Assembly (NCBI RefSeq): GCF_001468085.1
Contig: NZ_LNZB01000004.1
Coordinates: forward strand, 1-64,000
Length of the DNA stretch: 64,000 nucleotides
Origin: Legionella waltersii
GTDB lineage: Bacteria; Pseudomonadota; Gammaproteobacteria; Legionellales; Legionellaceae
Reading direction: 5' to 3'
The translations under genes were made by a program, and so were the position numbers. The notes below the pieces were generated by a model. It worked only from the letters and a program-made list of their open reading frames with translations. It was not told the origin of the DNA and made no database searches. Positions 14,815 through 23,312 of this stretch are shown here, piece by piece; the stretch's first letter is position 1; the number at the start of each line of letters is the position of its first letter.

Positions 14815-16278
14815 GTGAAAAATAGCATTCCTACGCTATCTAAGCCAATTAAAGATAGTGGTTATCGACGAGGATTAAAGGACCGCCATGTTCAACTTAT
14901 CGCTTTGGGTGGGATTATTGGATCCGGGTATTTTTTAGGGACTGGAGAAGTCATCAATCTCGTCGGACCATCCGTTTTCATTGCCTATTTGCTTGGCGGA
15001 TTGATTATCTTTTTAACCATGCTTTGCATGGGTGAGTTGGCTGTTGCAATTCCTATTTCTGGATCATTTGTTACCTATACCTCTGACTTTATATCTCCCG
15101 CAGTAGCTTGTGGAGTTGGATGGTCCTATTGGATAAGTTGGGTCGCCTATATTCCTGCTGAGTGCGTTGCCGGTGGAATTATCATGGAAATGTTTACTGG
15201 CATAAACGGCTACTTATGGGCCATTTGTTTCGGGTTTATCATTACTTACATTAACTTAGCAAAAGTAGATACCTTTGGTGAAATTGAATTTTGGCTTGCA
15301 CTTATCAAAATTGTCTCTTTACTGGCTTTTGTTGTTTTAGCAACTCTTATATTTTTTGGCTTAATCCATGGCTCCGAGCCAACGGGAATCATTGGATTAA
15401 AATACTTAACAGGAGATGGTGGTTTACTTCCAAATGGTGCAATGTCCCTGTTAACCGCCATGGTGCTATTGCTGGTGAATTATCAAGGCTCTGAGATCAT
15501 TGGCTTGGCAGCTGGGGAGTCAGAAAACCCTGCGCGTATGATACCTCATGCAATACGCAACGTTACATTGAGGATTTTATTTCTTTATATCATTCCAGTC
15601 TTTTGTTTGGTTTTAATTTTCCCCTGGCAGAAAGCGGGCTTGTCCAACTCAGTATTTGCTGATGCACTTAATTTTTATGGCCTGAAATGGGCTGGCGCTG
15701 TGACGAGTTTCGTCACTCTTTCAGCAACTTTATCTTGTGCCAACTCAGGATTTTATGGCACTGTGCGTTCGTTAAATGCTCTAGCTCGTGATGGAATGGC
15801 TCCTCATCCATTTTCTAAGTTTAACGAAAATGCGGTTCCCCAGAATGCAGTGATAGCCACGTTAATTGGTGTATGGGTACTTTTAGGCGTTGGTTATTTT
15901 TTTGGGCAAACTAAACTCTATATCGCTTTGCTTTTAGTCTCTGGTTTTACTGGTACTTTAGCATGGTTGTCTTTATGTTTGTCTCAGATTAACTTTAGAA
16001 ACCGCTTATACAAAGCTGGCTATTCAACCAAAGATCTTAGATATGTGACCCCCTATTCTCCCTATACCGGTATACTTGCAATTATTCTCATGATTGGCGC
16101 TCTGTTTTTCTTAGTACTTAATAAAGATCCGATGTACAAAGTATCGTTTGGTATTGGCGTGGTGAGTTTTGTTGTCCCAATGATTATCTATAAATTATTT
16201 GATATTGCTAAAGTAAGACGTAAAGCTATGCATGTTAAGAGTCGTGTCAAATTCCAGGATTTATTCCCGCCACAGTGA
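14815..16278 (+). CDS. APC-superfamily amino acid permease
   Basis: A 487-residue inner-membrane transporter with about 12 hydrophobic helices. The family start HVQLIALGGIIGSGYFLGTG carries the helix 1 GGIIGSG substrate-binding motif. Later come LLVNYQGSEIIGLAAGESENPARMIPHAI and SCANSGFYGTVRSLNALARDGMAPHPF, typical of the amino acid transporter (LysP/AroP/Ans-like) branch. The substrate cannot be named; amino acids are the main carbon source of Legionella. The start is a GTG, since no upstream ATG is in frame. A degenerate GGGAC hairpin and a GC-rich repeat follow the stop codon. Confidence 0.85.
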   Translation: MKNSIPTLSKPIKDSGYRRGLKDRHVQLIALGGIIGSGYFLGTGEVINLVGPSVFIAYLLGGLIIFLTMLCMGELAVAIPISGSFVTYTSDFISPAVACGVGWSYWISWVAYIPAECVAGGIIMEMFTGINGYLWAICFGFIITYINLAKVDTFGEIEFWLALIKIVSLLAFVVLATLIFFGLIHGSEPTGIIGLKYLTGDGGLLPNGAMSLLTAMVLLLVNYQGSEIIGLAAGESENPARMIPHAIRNVTLRILFLYIIPVFCLVLIFPWQKAGLSNSVFADALNFYGLKWAGAVTSFVTLSATLSCANSGFYGTVRSLNALARDGMAPHPFSKFNENAVPQNAVIATLIGVWVLLGVGYFFGQTKLYIALLLVSGFTGTLAWLSLCLSQINFRNRLYKAGYSTKDLRYVTPYSPYTGILAIILMIGALFFLVLNKDPMYKVSFGIGVVSFVVPMIIYKLFDIAKVRRKAMHVKSRVKFQDLFPPQ

Positions 16279-16288
16279 TTTCAGTGTA

Positions 16289-16322
16289 AGGGACAGGCCC
16301 CAGTGAGGAGGTCCGTGTCCCT
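16289..16322. repeat. GGGAC hairpin repeat, degenerate copy
   Basis: AGGGACAGGCCCC, AGTG and a GGTCCGTGTCCCT arm form an imperfect stem related to the hairpins at 47623-47656 and 59349-59383. It starts about 10 bp after the permease stop codon and may act as a terminator, although no T-run follows. CGAGCCGCGACCG comes next (16343-16355), as it does after the 59-kb copy. Confidence 0.55.
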
Positions 16323-16412
16323 AACTGGCAATAGAAAGTAATCGAGCCGCGACCGCAAGGGCTGAGAACCGACTCATTTTTTAAAATGGGGCATTTATAC
16401 CAAAGGTCGGGG

Positions 16413-16632
16413 GCTTCGCCTAATGGCCTGCCTTAAGCAGTGTCATTCGTGAAAGCGGATAGTTCGGTATCCGCTTGCTGACGCGCGCGGCTCGGTTCAC
16501 TTCCTGCTGTGACTAGGATTTGATTCAGACAGCAAAGAAGAAACCGAGCCGCGCGCGTCAGCAAGCGGACCGATGCGGGCCGTATAGATGAACCTAATGG
16601 CGCTGCTTAAGGCAGGCCATTAGGCGCGAAGC
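16413..16632. repeat. 220-bp GC-rich nested inverted repeat
   Basis: The outer arms 16413-16440 and 16603-16632 (GCTTCGCCTAATGGCCTGCC and its complement) match except for a 2-base insertion. The inner arms 16470-16497 and 16542-16569 are perfect over 28 bp (TCCGCTTGCTGACGCGCGCG and its complement). The base composition is far above that of the surroundings. It lies between the convergent permease and csaA genes. It looks like a composite REP/MITE-type element able to form a cruciform or a strong RNA stem. Confidence 0.85.
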
Positions 16633-16723
16633 ACCAGACCTACGCTTACTAACAATCAGAGAAGAGATTAGTTAGGACACAATAATAGGAGTCGATTCCT
16701 CAGCCGTCAGAGAGCGGGCCTAA

Positions 16724-17059
16724 CTAATGTAACTTTTGACCATTAGGTACGCTAGGTTCAGTGGTTATTAAGCATATGTTGCCTTTCTCATCTGAAAAAC
16801 CTACCAACAGAAACTGAGAAATAAAACCGGCGATATTCCGTTCACCTAAGTTAACGCACCCCACCACTGAGCGACCAATTAGGCTTTCTGGAGTATAGTG
16901 TACTGTGACTTGTGCCGAAGTTTGAAGAACACCGATTTCTGCTCCAAAATCCACCCATACTTTATAGGCAGGTTTCTTTGCTCTTGGAAACTCTTCCACC
17001 TTCACAACAGTGCCTGATCGCAACTCTACTTTTTCAAAGTCTTCATAGCTTATGATCAT
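16724..17059 (-). CDS. csaA: CsaA-like tRNA-binding-domain protein
   Basis: A 111-residue stand-alone EMAP/Trbp111-type tRNA-binding OB fold. Family features are FEKVELRSGTVVKVEEFPRAKKPAYKVWVDFG at the start, then VVGCVNLGERNIAGFISQFLLVGF and the final PNGQKLH. The length equals CsaA. In Bacillus CsaA has been described as a chaperone linked to protein export; structurally it is a dimeric tRNA-binding protein. It follows the dehydratase gene with a 27-bp gap, possibly on one transcript. Confidence 0.88.
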   Translation of the reverse strand: MIISYEDFEKVELRSGTVVKVEEFPRAKKPAYKVWVDFGAEIGVLQTSAQVTVHYTPESLIGRSVVGCVNLGERNIAGFISQFLLVGFSDEKGNICLITTEPSVPNGQKLH

Positions 17060-17086
17060 GTTACTTCTACCTTACCAGAAAACGAT

Positions 17087-18961
17087 TTAATTACTGACTT
17101 CTTCAATGCCTTCTACACTATACTCTGGAACTAAGCTCTTCAATAAAATTAATAGCTCATCCTCTTGGTATTCATGACAAGCCGTATTCATCATGCGCAT
17201 GGTTTGTGATAAATCATTCCAATCCAACTCTCGAAATTTTGCCTTAAACAACTTCGAATGTTGAGTCGTAGCCAGTTGTTCGCTTTCATGGAATAATTCT
17301 TCAAACATTTTTTCACCAGGCCTTAACCCAGTGTATTCAATCTGAATATCTTTGCCAGGTTCTTTACCTGCTAACCGAATCATCTGCTCAGCTAAATAAC
17401 TAATTTTAACTGGGTCACCCATGTCTAAAACAAAGATTTCACCACCATAACCATTAACCATGGCTTGTAAAATCAGTTGACATGCTTCAGGAATAGTCAT
17501 GAAATATCGTTGCATATCAGGATGGGTAACGGTGATTGGCCCACCTTGCTCAAGTTGTTTTTGAAACAGTGGCACAACACTCCCAGCAGAGCCTAAAACA
17601 TTACCAAAACGCACAGTGATAAACTGAGTTTCCGACCTTAAATTTAGATTCTGACAATAGATTTCAGCAACTCGTTTGGTCGCCCCCATGACGTTAGTCG
17701 GATTTACAGCTTTGTCCGTAGAAATCAGTACGAATTTCTGAACTTGGAAGTGAGCACTGGCTCTAGCAACAATTTGAGTTCCTAGGACATTGTTTTGTAC
17801 TGCAACTCTGATTTGATTTTGCAACATAGGAACATGTTTGTAGGCGGCAGCATGGAAAACCAGCTCTGGTTGGAAACGACGGAAAAGATCATTGACTGCA
17901 ACTTCATCAGTAACATTGATTAAACATAAATCAACTGGAGTATTTGGGAATTTAGTAAGTAATTCTTGTTCAATTTTATACAAATTAAATTCACTGTTCT
18001 CAACGATAGCTAATCTCTTTGGGGATAAAGCCATTATTTGACGGCAAAGTTCAGAGCCTATAGATCCTCCGCCCCCTGTAACTAATATCTGCTTACCGAA
18101 AATAGAGTCAGCTATCTTATCCCAATCAAGCACAACTTGATCTCTGCCCAATAGATCTTCTATGTTTACAGGTCGTAGTGCATTTACCTCTACCCTTCCA
18201 GCTGCTAAAGCTAAAATACTTGGTAAAGTCCTAAATGCAACTTTTGTCTGCTCACACAATTGGACAATTCTTCTCATGACTGCCGAATTTGCAGAAGGAA
18301 TTGCTATAAAGATTAGGTCCACTTGATGACGATTTACAATTTCTGAAATTTGCTCAATGGTTCCTAAGACCCGCACACCATGTATTTCTAACCCTCTCTT
18401 ACTGGTATTGTCATCCACAATACCCACAGGTTTATAATAGCCAAAGCGCTTTAAATCTCGTATTAACCCTTCCCCTGCAAGACCAGCACCGATGACGAGA
18501 ACCTTTTTAATCTCCTCCTCTTTGCCTTGCTTATTAGGTCTATCCCATTGCAATCGGACCATTAGGCGTCCACCACATAGAAAGGTAGTTAGGATAATGG
18601 CATAAAGTGGAAATACTGATCTTGGAATATAGTGCAATATTGACATTGAATAGAACACAGGAATGATTAAAATGACTGCGGTGAAAACTGATTTTATAAT
18701 CCTAACGACATCATTTAATGATGCAAAGCGCCATAATCCTCTGTATATTTTGAAATAATAAAAGCAACTTATCTGTACAATTGCGAGTAAAGCCAAAGCA
18801 GAAAACGAATGCACTGAGGTTAAACTACTGGGATTTGTTTGTAAGTTAAATCGTAACCAATAAGCGATATACCAAGACACTGGAATTGCTGATACGTCAA
18901 ACAATATAACTGGTAGTTTAGAAATGAATTTGTCTATAATTTTTATTATTTTTTGCAACAT
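17087..18961 (-). CDS. WbpM/CapD-type membrane nucleotide-sugar 4,6-dehydratase
   Basis: A 624-residue enzyme of the long WbpM/FlaA1-like class. Four transmembrane helices lie in residues 1-130. A first Rossmann-like domain (VLVIGAGLAGEG, from about 154) follows. The catalytic SDR domain has TGGGGSIGSE (295-304), STDK (414-417) and MGATK (425-429), where methionine replaces the SDR tyrosine as in WbpM. RPGEKMFEELFH closes the family pattern. It converts UDP-GlcNAc-type sugars to 4-keto-6-deoxy sugars for O-antigen or protein glycans. The neighbouring GT-C and UbiA genes point in the same direction and suggest an envelope-glycan locus. A near-palindrome AGTACACTGTACT lies at the start codon. 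Confidence 0.87.
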   Translation of the reverse strand: MLQKIIKIIDKFISKLPVILFDVSAIPVSWYIAYWLRFNLQTNPSSLTSVHSFSALALLAIVQISCFYYFKIYRGLWRFASLNDVVRIIKSVFTAVILIIPVFYSMSILHYIPRSVFPLYAIILTTFLCGGRLMVRLQWDRPNKQGKEEEIKKVLVIGAGLAGEGLIRDLKRFGYYKPVGIVDDNTSKRGLEIHGVRVLGTIEQISEIVNRHQVDLIFIAIPSANSAVMRRIVQLCEQTKVAFRTLPSILALAAGRVEVNALRPVNIEDLLGRDQVVLDWDKIADSIFGKQILVTGGGGSIGSELCRQIMALSPKRLAIVENSEFNLYKIEQELLTKFPNTPVDLCLINVTDEVAVNDLFRRFQPELVFHAAAYKHVPMLQNQIRVAVQNNVLGTQIVARASAHFQVQKFVLISTDKAVNPTNVMGATKRVAEIYCQNLNLRSETQFITVRFGNVLGSAGSVVPLFQKQLEQGGPITVTHPDMQRYFMTIPEACQLILQAMVNGYGGEIFVLDMGDPVKISYLAEQMIRLAGKEPGKDIQIEYTGLRPGEKMFEELFHESEQLATTQHSKLFKAKFRELDWNDLSQTMRMMNTACHEYQEDELLILLKSLVPEYSVEGIEEVSN

Positions 18962-19032
18962 AGTACACTGTACTTATCCCTAATAAGATACGCATACTAC
19001 ACTAAGTTACGCTAAGTCGCATCAAAATTTAG

Positions 19033-19120
19033 CAGGACTCACGCCCCCCTCCCATCTCCTCGTTAAAAATTGATTTTAATTCAGTCGTTTAGTGTATCTA
19101 AACGTTCACATTTGAAACCC
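19033..19120. repeat. Decayed copy of the AGGACTTACG-type miniature element
   Basis: CAGGACTCACG at 19033 is a worn terminus. The interior GTTAAAA-ATTGATTTT-AATTCAGTCGTTTAGTGTATCTAAA keeps the family layout of constant flank, 9-bp variable arm (19069-19077), constant block and TTTAG/CTAAA mini-hairpin. The right half has decayed. It lies in the 186-bp gap between the GT-C and dehydratase genes. Confidence 0.6.
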
Positions 19121-19147
19121 TGTTTATCTCAATCTTGGTGTCATTTA

Positions 19148-20656
19148 TTAGTTTTGTTTAACGAACAATTCATAGCGATACTGGGAGTGCGTTGAATTTG
19201 TAGAAAACACATTAAGCATTTTATAGTTATTACTGTTTACTAGTTCTTTCTTTAAGCACATATCGCTTGGGGTGTATTTGACTTCGCCATTTTCGATCAA
19301 TGAAGTCAAAATAAAGTAGGTTGGTTGTTGAGACAATATACTATTACAAAATACTTCATATCGATTAGAAGAGGGCATTTTTGTCATTTCAGCGTTGTTT
19401 AAACAATACGAGTCTATGAAATTCAGCGGACTGTAATAGGGGATAAGTCCGGAATCGGCTATGACTACTGTAGCATCTTTTGTTGCGTGAGTATTTAGCC
19501 ATTTAACGACTTCAAGCCTTAGTTTCTCTCCATTTAAAGGAGCCTCACTGAAATAGCGGTACTCTTCTAAAGACATTTTAGGAATAAATAATAAAGCGAT
19601 AAGAATCACTGTTACAAATAAATAGCCCACAACCATTTCTTTCTTAAGACTATAGCGATTCAATAAATGACTTACTCCTTGAAAAGCTAGGACTAGAATA
19701 AGGGCAAATGCGGGCATAAATAAGCGATTTTGAAATGCGACTAAAGTATCAGCCTCGATCAGCATCAATAAATAAGCGACGCTGGGAATCCATAAAAAAT
19801 AATGCCTCTTGTCAGGGGAGTGAATGCATGCGGGAATAGACAACAATAGAAACGGCCAAACCAACTTTAAATAATTCAAATCCAAGGCAAAACGATTACC
19901 CTCAAACCCTTTACAATACACTGGATTTGGGAATAATTGTCCAAAATAATGCCATCTCCATAAAAAATAGGGTAGAAAAACAACCACGATGGGAAAGGAA
20001 AAACTAATTGCACTTCGAATAGTACTCACCGAAATAAAGGGATGTTGTTCCCAAGCCATTAAAACACCGAATAGGATCATAAACACAGGAGCCTCAGGCC
20101 GAGTCAAGGCAGCAATTGTTAAAAAGACACCTGCAAAGAAGAAACACCAATTATTAGCTTTGGATTTAGGATGGGGATAACTCAAATAACCCATCCCACG
20201 ATAGCAAAAATAGACCGAGCCTGAAATTAGAGCTTCATAAACCGTTGTTTCAAGCCCACTAACTGCCCAAATAATTTGTCCCTTATACAGCAATAGCCAA
20301 ATTACTGGAATCAAGGACTCCTTTCTAGAAAACCACAACCGCGTCATTAAATAGATAAATAGACAGGTAGCAACCAAACCAAGCCAACCAGTGATTTTAA
20401 GGGTAATAACAGGGTCTAGGTGGACTAAAAATGCAAAGACTCCGAGAACAACGAAGATAAAATTTGAGTAACCTTCGACAGGGACTGAATTAGGATTCCA
20501 GAGTAATCCTATTCCAGAAGCCCAATGATGTGCATATCGCAGAGAGATGTACATATCATCAATAGTAAATGGCCAAATCGCTCTAATTTGCAGCAATAGT
20601 AGGTAACACAATAAGGCAATATAGAAAATACAATGCCAGCGCCCTTTCAAACTCAT
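19148..20656 (-). CDS. GT-C membrane glycosyltransferase (AftB-like)
   Basis: A 502-residue polytopic protein with about ten transmembrane segments. Just after the first helix is the GT-C motif TIDDMYISLRYAHHWASGIGL (D33-D34), followed by NSVPVEGYSNFIF. This DD(A/M)YISxRYA...VEGY(S/T)xF pattern is shared by polyprenyl-phosphate-sugar-dependent transferases, including mycobacterial arabinofuranosyltransferase AftB. A ~110-residue soluble C-terminal domain should face the periplasm. Its start overlaps the end of the UbiA-type gene by 4 nt, so the two are translationally coupled. The likely role is transfer of a pentose from a lipid carrier to a glycan or protein. The exact sugar and acceptor are unknown. 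Confidence 0.65.
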   Translation of the reverse strand: MSLKGRWHCIFYIALLCYLLLLQIRAIWPFTIDDMYISLRYAHHWASGIGLLWNPNSVPVEGYSNFIFVVLGVFAFLVHLDPVITLKITGWLGLVATCLFIYLMTRLWFSRKESLIPVIWLLLYKGQIIWAVSGLETTVYEALISGSVYFCYRGMGYLSYPHPKSKANNWCFFFAGVFLTIAALTRPEAPVFMILFGVLMAWEQHPFISVSTIRSAISFSFPIVVVFLPYFLWRWHYFGQLFPNPVYCKGFEGNRFALDLNYLKLVWPFLLLSIPACIHSPDKRHYFLWIPSVAYLLMLIEADTLVAFQNRLFMPAFALILVLAFQGVSHLLNRYSLKKEMVVGYLFVTVILIALLFIPKMSLEEYRYFSEAPLNGEKLRLEVVKWLNTHATKDATVVIADSGLIPYYSPLNFIDSYCLNNAEMTKMPSSNRYEVFCNSILSQQPTYFILTSLIENGEVKYTPSDMCLKKELVNSNNYKMLNVFSTNSTHSQYRYELFVKQN

Positions 20657-21501
20657 CCGATCAGAGCCATAAGGGTCAACACTGAAAAACTTAGTAGATT
20701 CAGGATAGATAATTTATCGCATAAAAACACGTTGACCGGATCATCGTTATTTACTTCTTGTTTAGCGAGCCAAGCAAAACGCCATAAGGCTATAGCAGCA
20801 AACGGTAAGGTTAATACAAAATAATAGGCTTCCTCCCGCACGTACACGATGTACAAAATGTATGTCATTAGGCAGGCTATCCCTGTTCCCAATATCAATC
20901 GCTGTAATAATTGGGGATGGTATTTCCGTAACACTTTGCGCGTTGAGTTCTTTAGGCCGAGTTGTATTTCCAACTGTCTTTTGTTTAGGGCAATAAATAA
21001 GCTTAATAAAGTAGCTGCAATCAGCAACCATATGGATATAGGAATTCCTATTCCAGTTGTTCCAGCAAGTACCCTTAACATAAATCCCATTGCAATGCAG
21101 GCCACATCAAGAATTGGAATTAATTTTAGTAGATGATTATAAGCCAGATTTATTAGCAAATAGATTGCTAAAATAATGACTAATGATTTAGAGATTAACC
21201 AGCCAATACCAAGACCACTAATGATCAATAAAAACATAATTCCAATTGCATCTTCAACAGATACTAAATCACTTGCTAAAGGCCTATTGCTTTTATAGGG
21301 ATGAAGACGGTCCTCAGAACGATCCTGTATATCGTTATAAATATAGACAGAACTAGCAATCAGACAAAAACAAAATGAAGCGACTATGGCAGGCAAAAGG
21401 AAACCCGATACAGGAGTATAAATAAAGCCAAGCATCACAAATATAGATTTACTCCAGTGTGACACACGAAGCAGTGAAAAATAGTTCAATAACTTATCCA
21501 T
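20653..21501 (-). CDS. UbiA-family decaprenyl-phosphate phosphoribosyltransferase-like protein
   Basis: About 282 residues with eight to nine helices. The first Asp motif reads YNDIQDRSEDRLHPYKSNRP. The second region has YNHLLKLIPILDVACIAMGFMLRVLAG followed by SIWLL and NKRQLE. These extended motifs (HPxKxxRP, GFxLRxxAG, SxW, KRxxE) mark the DPPR synthase branch (mycobacterial Rv3806c) rather than UbiA or heme O synthase. The enzyme joins PRPP to polyprenyl phosphate as the first step to lipid-linked ribose or arabinose. I choose the ATG at 21501, with AGGA upstream, over one 13 codons earlier. The downstream GT-C gene overlaps by 4 nt. DprE1/DprE2 epimerase genes are not in this window. Confidence 0.78.
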   Translation of the reverse strand: MDKLLNYFSLLRVSHWSKSIFVMLGFIYTPVSGFLLPAIVASFCFCLIASSVYIYNDIQDRSEDRLHPYKSNRPLASDLVSVEDAIGIMFLLIISGLGIGWLISKSLVIILAIYLLINLAYNHLLKLIPILDVACIAMGFMLRVLAGTTGIGIPISIWLLIAATLLSLFIALNKRQLEIQLGLKNSTRKVLRKYHPQLLQRLILGTGIACLMTYILYIVYVREEAYYFVLTLPFAAIALWRFAWLAKQEVNNDDPVNVFLCDKLSILNLLSFSVLTLMALIG

Positions 21502-21888
21502 GTATCCTATCCTGATGAATTTGTGAATTAGTGCAAGCATGCCAATTTACCTTATTCGAAAATCTAGTAGTAGAATTGTCATCAGACTCTGGCTTCAAGA
21601 CATGGATTTACAAAGTTTTAAACGCCATATACGACCATAAAGAGCTTCTGATTCTTTAAAAATACCATAATCCTCAAAAAATGCATCATTTACAACCTGT
21701 TAAACTAGAATTCCTCAGTAAGGCATTAATAGTTTGCAACAATTTAGTAAAATTTAATCAAATCAGATTGCATTTAACCAATGAACCAGTAATATAAAAA
21801 ATACACCAATAGACTTCATGAATAAGCGCTACAGACTCTTTTAGTGCAAGAAGTCTAAATAATTAACTCAAGGGAAATGAGGTTTATT
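21502..21888. other. Divergent intergenic region
   Basis: Roughly 390 bp between two divergently transcribed genes, so it should hold promoters for both. A stop-free run of 33 codons on the minus strand near 21600-21700 lacks a start codon. No inverted repeat, RNA gene or recognisable regulator box was found. Confidence 0.35.
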
Positions 21889-23178
21889 ATGCGTTATATT
21901 CTTCCAGCAGGAGCACTTTTAAATATATATTCTATCCGCAAGGAATATGAGGGTGAACGACATGTTAATTTAGATGAAACTCCTTCTCTATTTGGGGTTC
22001 CAACCTTATTCGGTGGTACTGATGTTAAATCAAGAGACAGACAAACCAAATTCATTCTAAAAATGATCATTGTTCTTCGCGCTAATTTTGCCCGAGAAGA
22101 GGAAATAACATCTCCCGAGGAATGGGAAGCTAACTTAACAGCCTCACGTGTTGTTCTTGCAGCTTGTTTATTCGTTCAATCACAAATTTCTACCTTTAAA
22201 AACAACTCGGCATTGTATCGCTTAATTAATAAAGATTTAGGGATAACCAGTACCAATTATTTAGATAAAGAAGACGAAGAAATGTGCTTTTTAGCAGCGA
22301 ATCGAGTCATTAACTCTTCATTGTCAGCATACTCTGACGCAAATGCTGCTCTAAGAAAACAGAACTTTCCACCCTTCAGTGAAAAAGAGTGGAGGGAGTT
22401 TTCAGATTTTGTCGCTACACAAGCAAAAAATGCAAAAAAACCCGTAAATCCATACACTAACTATCCAGTTACAACAATTACGCAACGATTTTTTGGCGCT
22501 GTAGGTACCTACACCGGAGCAACAGTGGGCTACATCGGTGGAGACGTTATTAGCCAGTCATCCACAGCTCTTTCAAGTAAAGCTCAGCTTACGACCTACG
22601 TTGGAAGTAGTCTTTTATTCTTAGGTACAACTGGACCAATGGGTGTTGCACTATTCTCACAAGTCATAGCCAGTAAAATAATCACCTCCTTTTGCAATAT
22701 CAGTATGGCCAGTTTGCTTGGAACAATAGGAGGTCTATTGGGAGAAGGTATAGGGGTTGGTGTGGGGATGCCTATAGATATGGTATACAGGCTTCTGTGG
22801 AGGGGGGCTGAAACGTTAATTAGCTATTCCACCACTTACCCTAATGATGGCAGAATGACAGGCTTACGGATTTCCGATGGCAAATCAGTCATTAATGGTA
22901 TTGTTCTTGATTACTCAACAAACACAGAGCTAGCAACGGACTTAAAAGGCAAGACAGTGACTATCACGGAAGATAGGAAATTGCTTGTTGATGGTAAGGA
23001 ACTAAAAGTACCTACTGATGGAGCATCTCTCCCAATTGAAGTCATTAATGAGCTCAAAAAACAGATCAATATTAGAGCGCTGAAAAAAGAGCTTGAAAAT
23101 AATGCTCAACCGAATGAACAGGAAGAGTCTCAGGATGAAGAAAAAGAAGAGTTATTAAGCACTGCATCAACCCTATAG
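21889..23178 (+). CDS. Putative Dot/Icm effector with membrane segments and E-rich tail
   Basis: About 429 residues, family not recognised. The N-terminal ~170 residues are helical and polar. The middle (about 205-310) has glycine-rich hydrophobic stretches (FGAVGTYTGATVGYIGGDVI, YVGSSLLFLGTTGPMGVALF, LLGTIGGLLGEGIGVGVGM) that could insert as hairpins. A strand-rich segment with LKGKTVTITEDRKLLVDGKEL follows. The C-terminus, NEQEESQDEEKEELLSTASTL, is the glutamate-rich block plus short hydrophobic/polar end typical of Dot/Icm substrates. I take the ATG at 21889, with GAGG 6 nt upstream. Effector status is inferred from the tail, the lack of housekeeping homology and the genus. Confidence 0.5.
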   Translation: MRYILPAGALLNIYSIRKEYEGERHVNLDETPSLFGVPTLFGGTDVKSRDRQTKFILKMIIVLRANFAREEEITSPEEWEANLTASRVVLAACLFVQSQISTFKNNSALYRLINKDLGITSTNYLDKEDEEMCFLAANRVINSSLSAYSDANAALRKQNFPPFSEKEWREFSDFVATQAKNAKKPVNPYTNYPVTTITQRFFGAVGTYTGATVGYIGGDVISQSSTALSSKAQLTTYVGSSLLFLGTTGPMGVALFSQVIASKIITSFCNISMASLLGTIGGLLGEGIGVGVGMPIDMVYRLLWRGAETLISYSTTYPNDGRMTGLRISDGKSVINGIVLDYSTNTELATDLKGKTVTITEDRKLLVDGKELKVPTDGASLPIEVINELKKQINIRALKKELENNAQPNEQEESQDEEKEELLSTASTL

Positions 23179-23197
23179 AGTTAGTCATGCATCAAGT

Positions 23198-23219
23198 TTG
23201 TCGGACCAAGGTCCGACAA
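23198..23219. terminator. Perfect hairpin after the effector-like gene
   Basis: TTGTCGGACC and GGTCCGACAA pair perfectly around a two-base centre (effectively a 9-bp stem with a CAAG loop), 19 bp beyond the stop codon. It is strong enough to end transcription, but CCCCCTATA follows instead of a T-run, so the terminator call is tentative. Confidence 0.5.
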
Positions 23220-23312
23220 CCCCCTATAAAGTGATCCATTGATTTATAAATAGCGTCGGCCAGCGACTCTAGACGATGCATTTTTAGCAATTCCTGTTTT
23301 CATCCAGAAGTA

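Noticed and set aside
21590..21710. 33-codon open stretch (ending RLKLCKSMS) on the minus strand
   Set aside because: No start codon and a stop directly upstream; too short to call a pseudogene.
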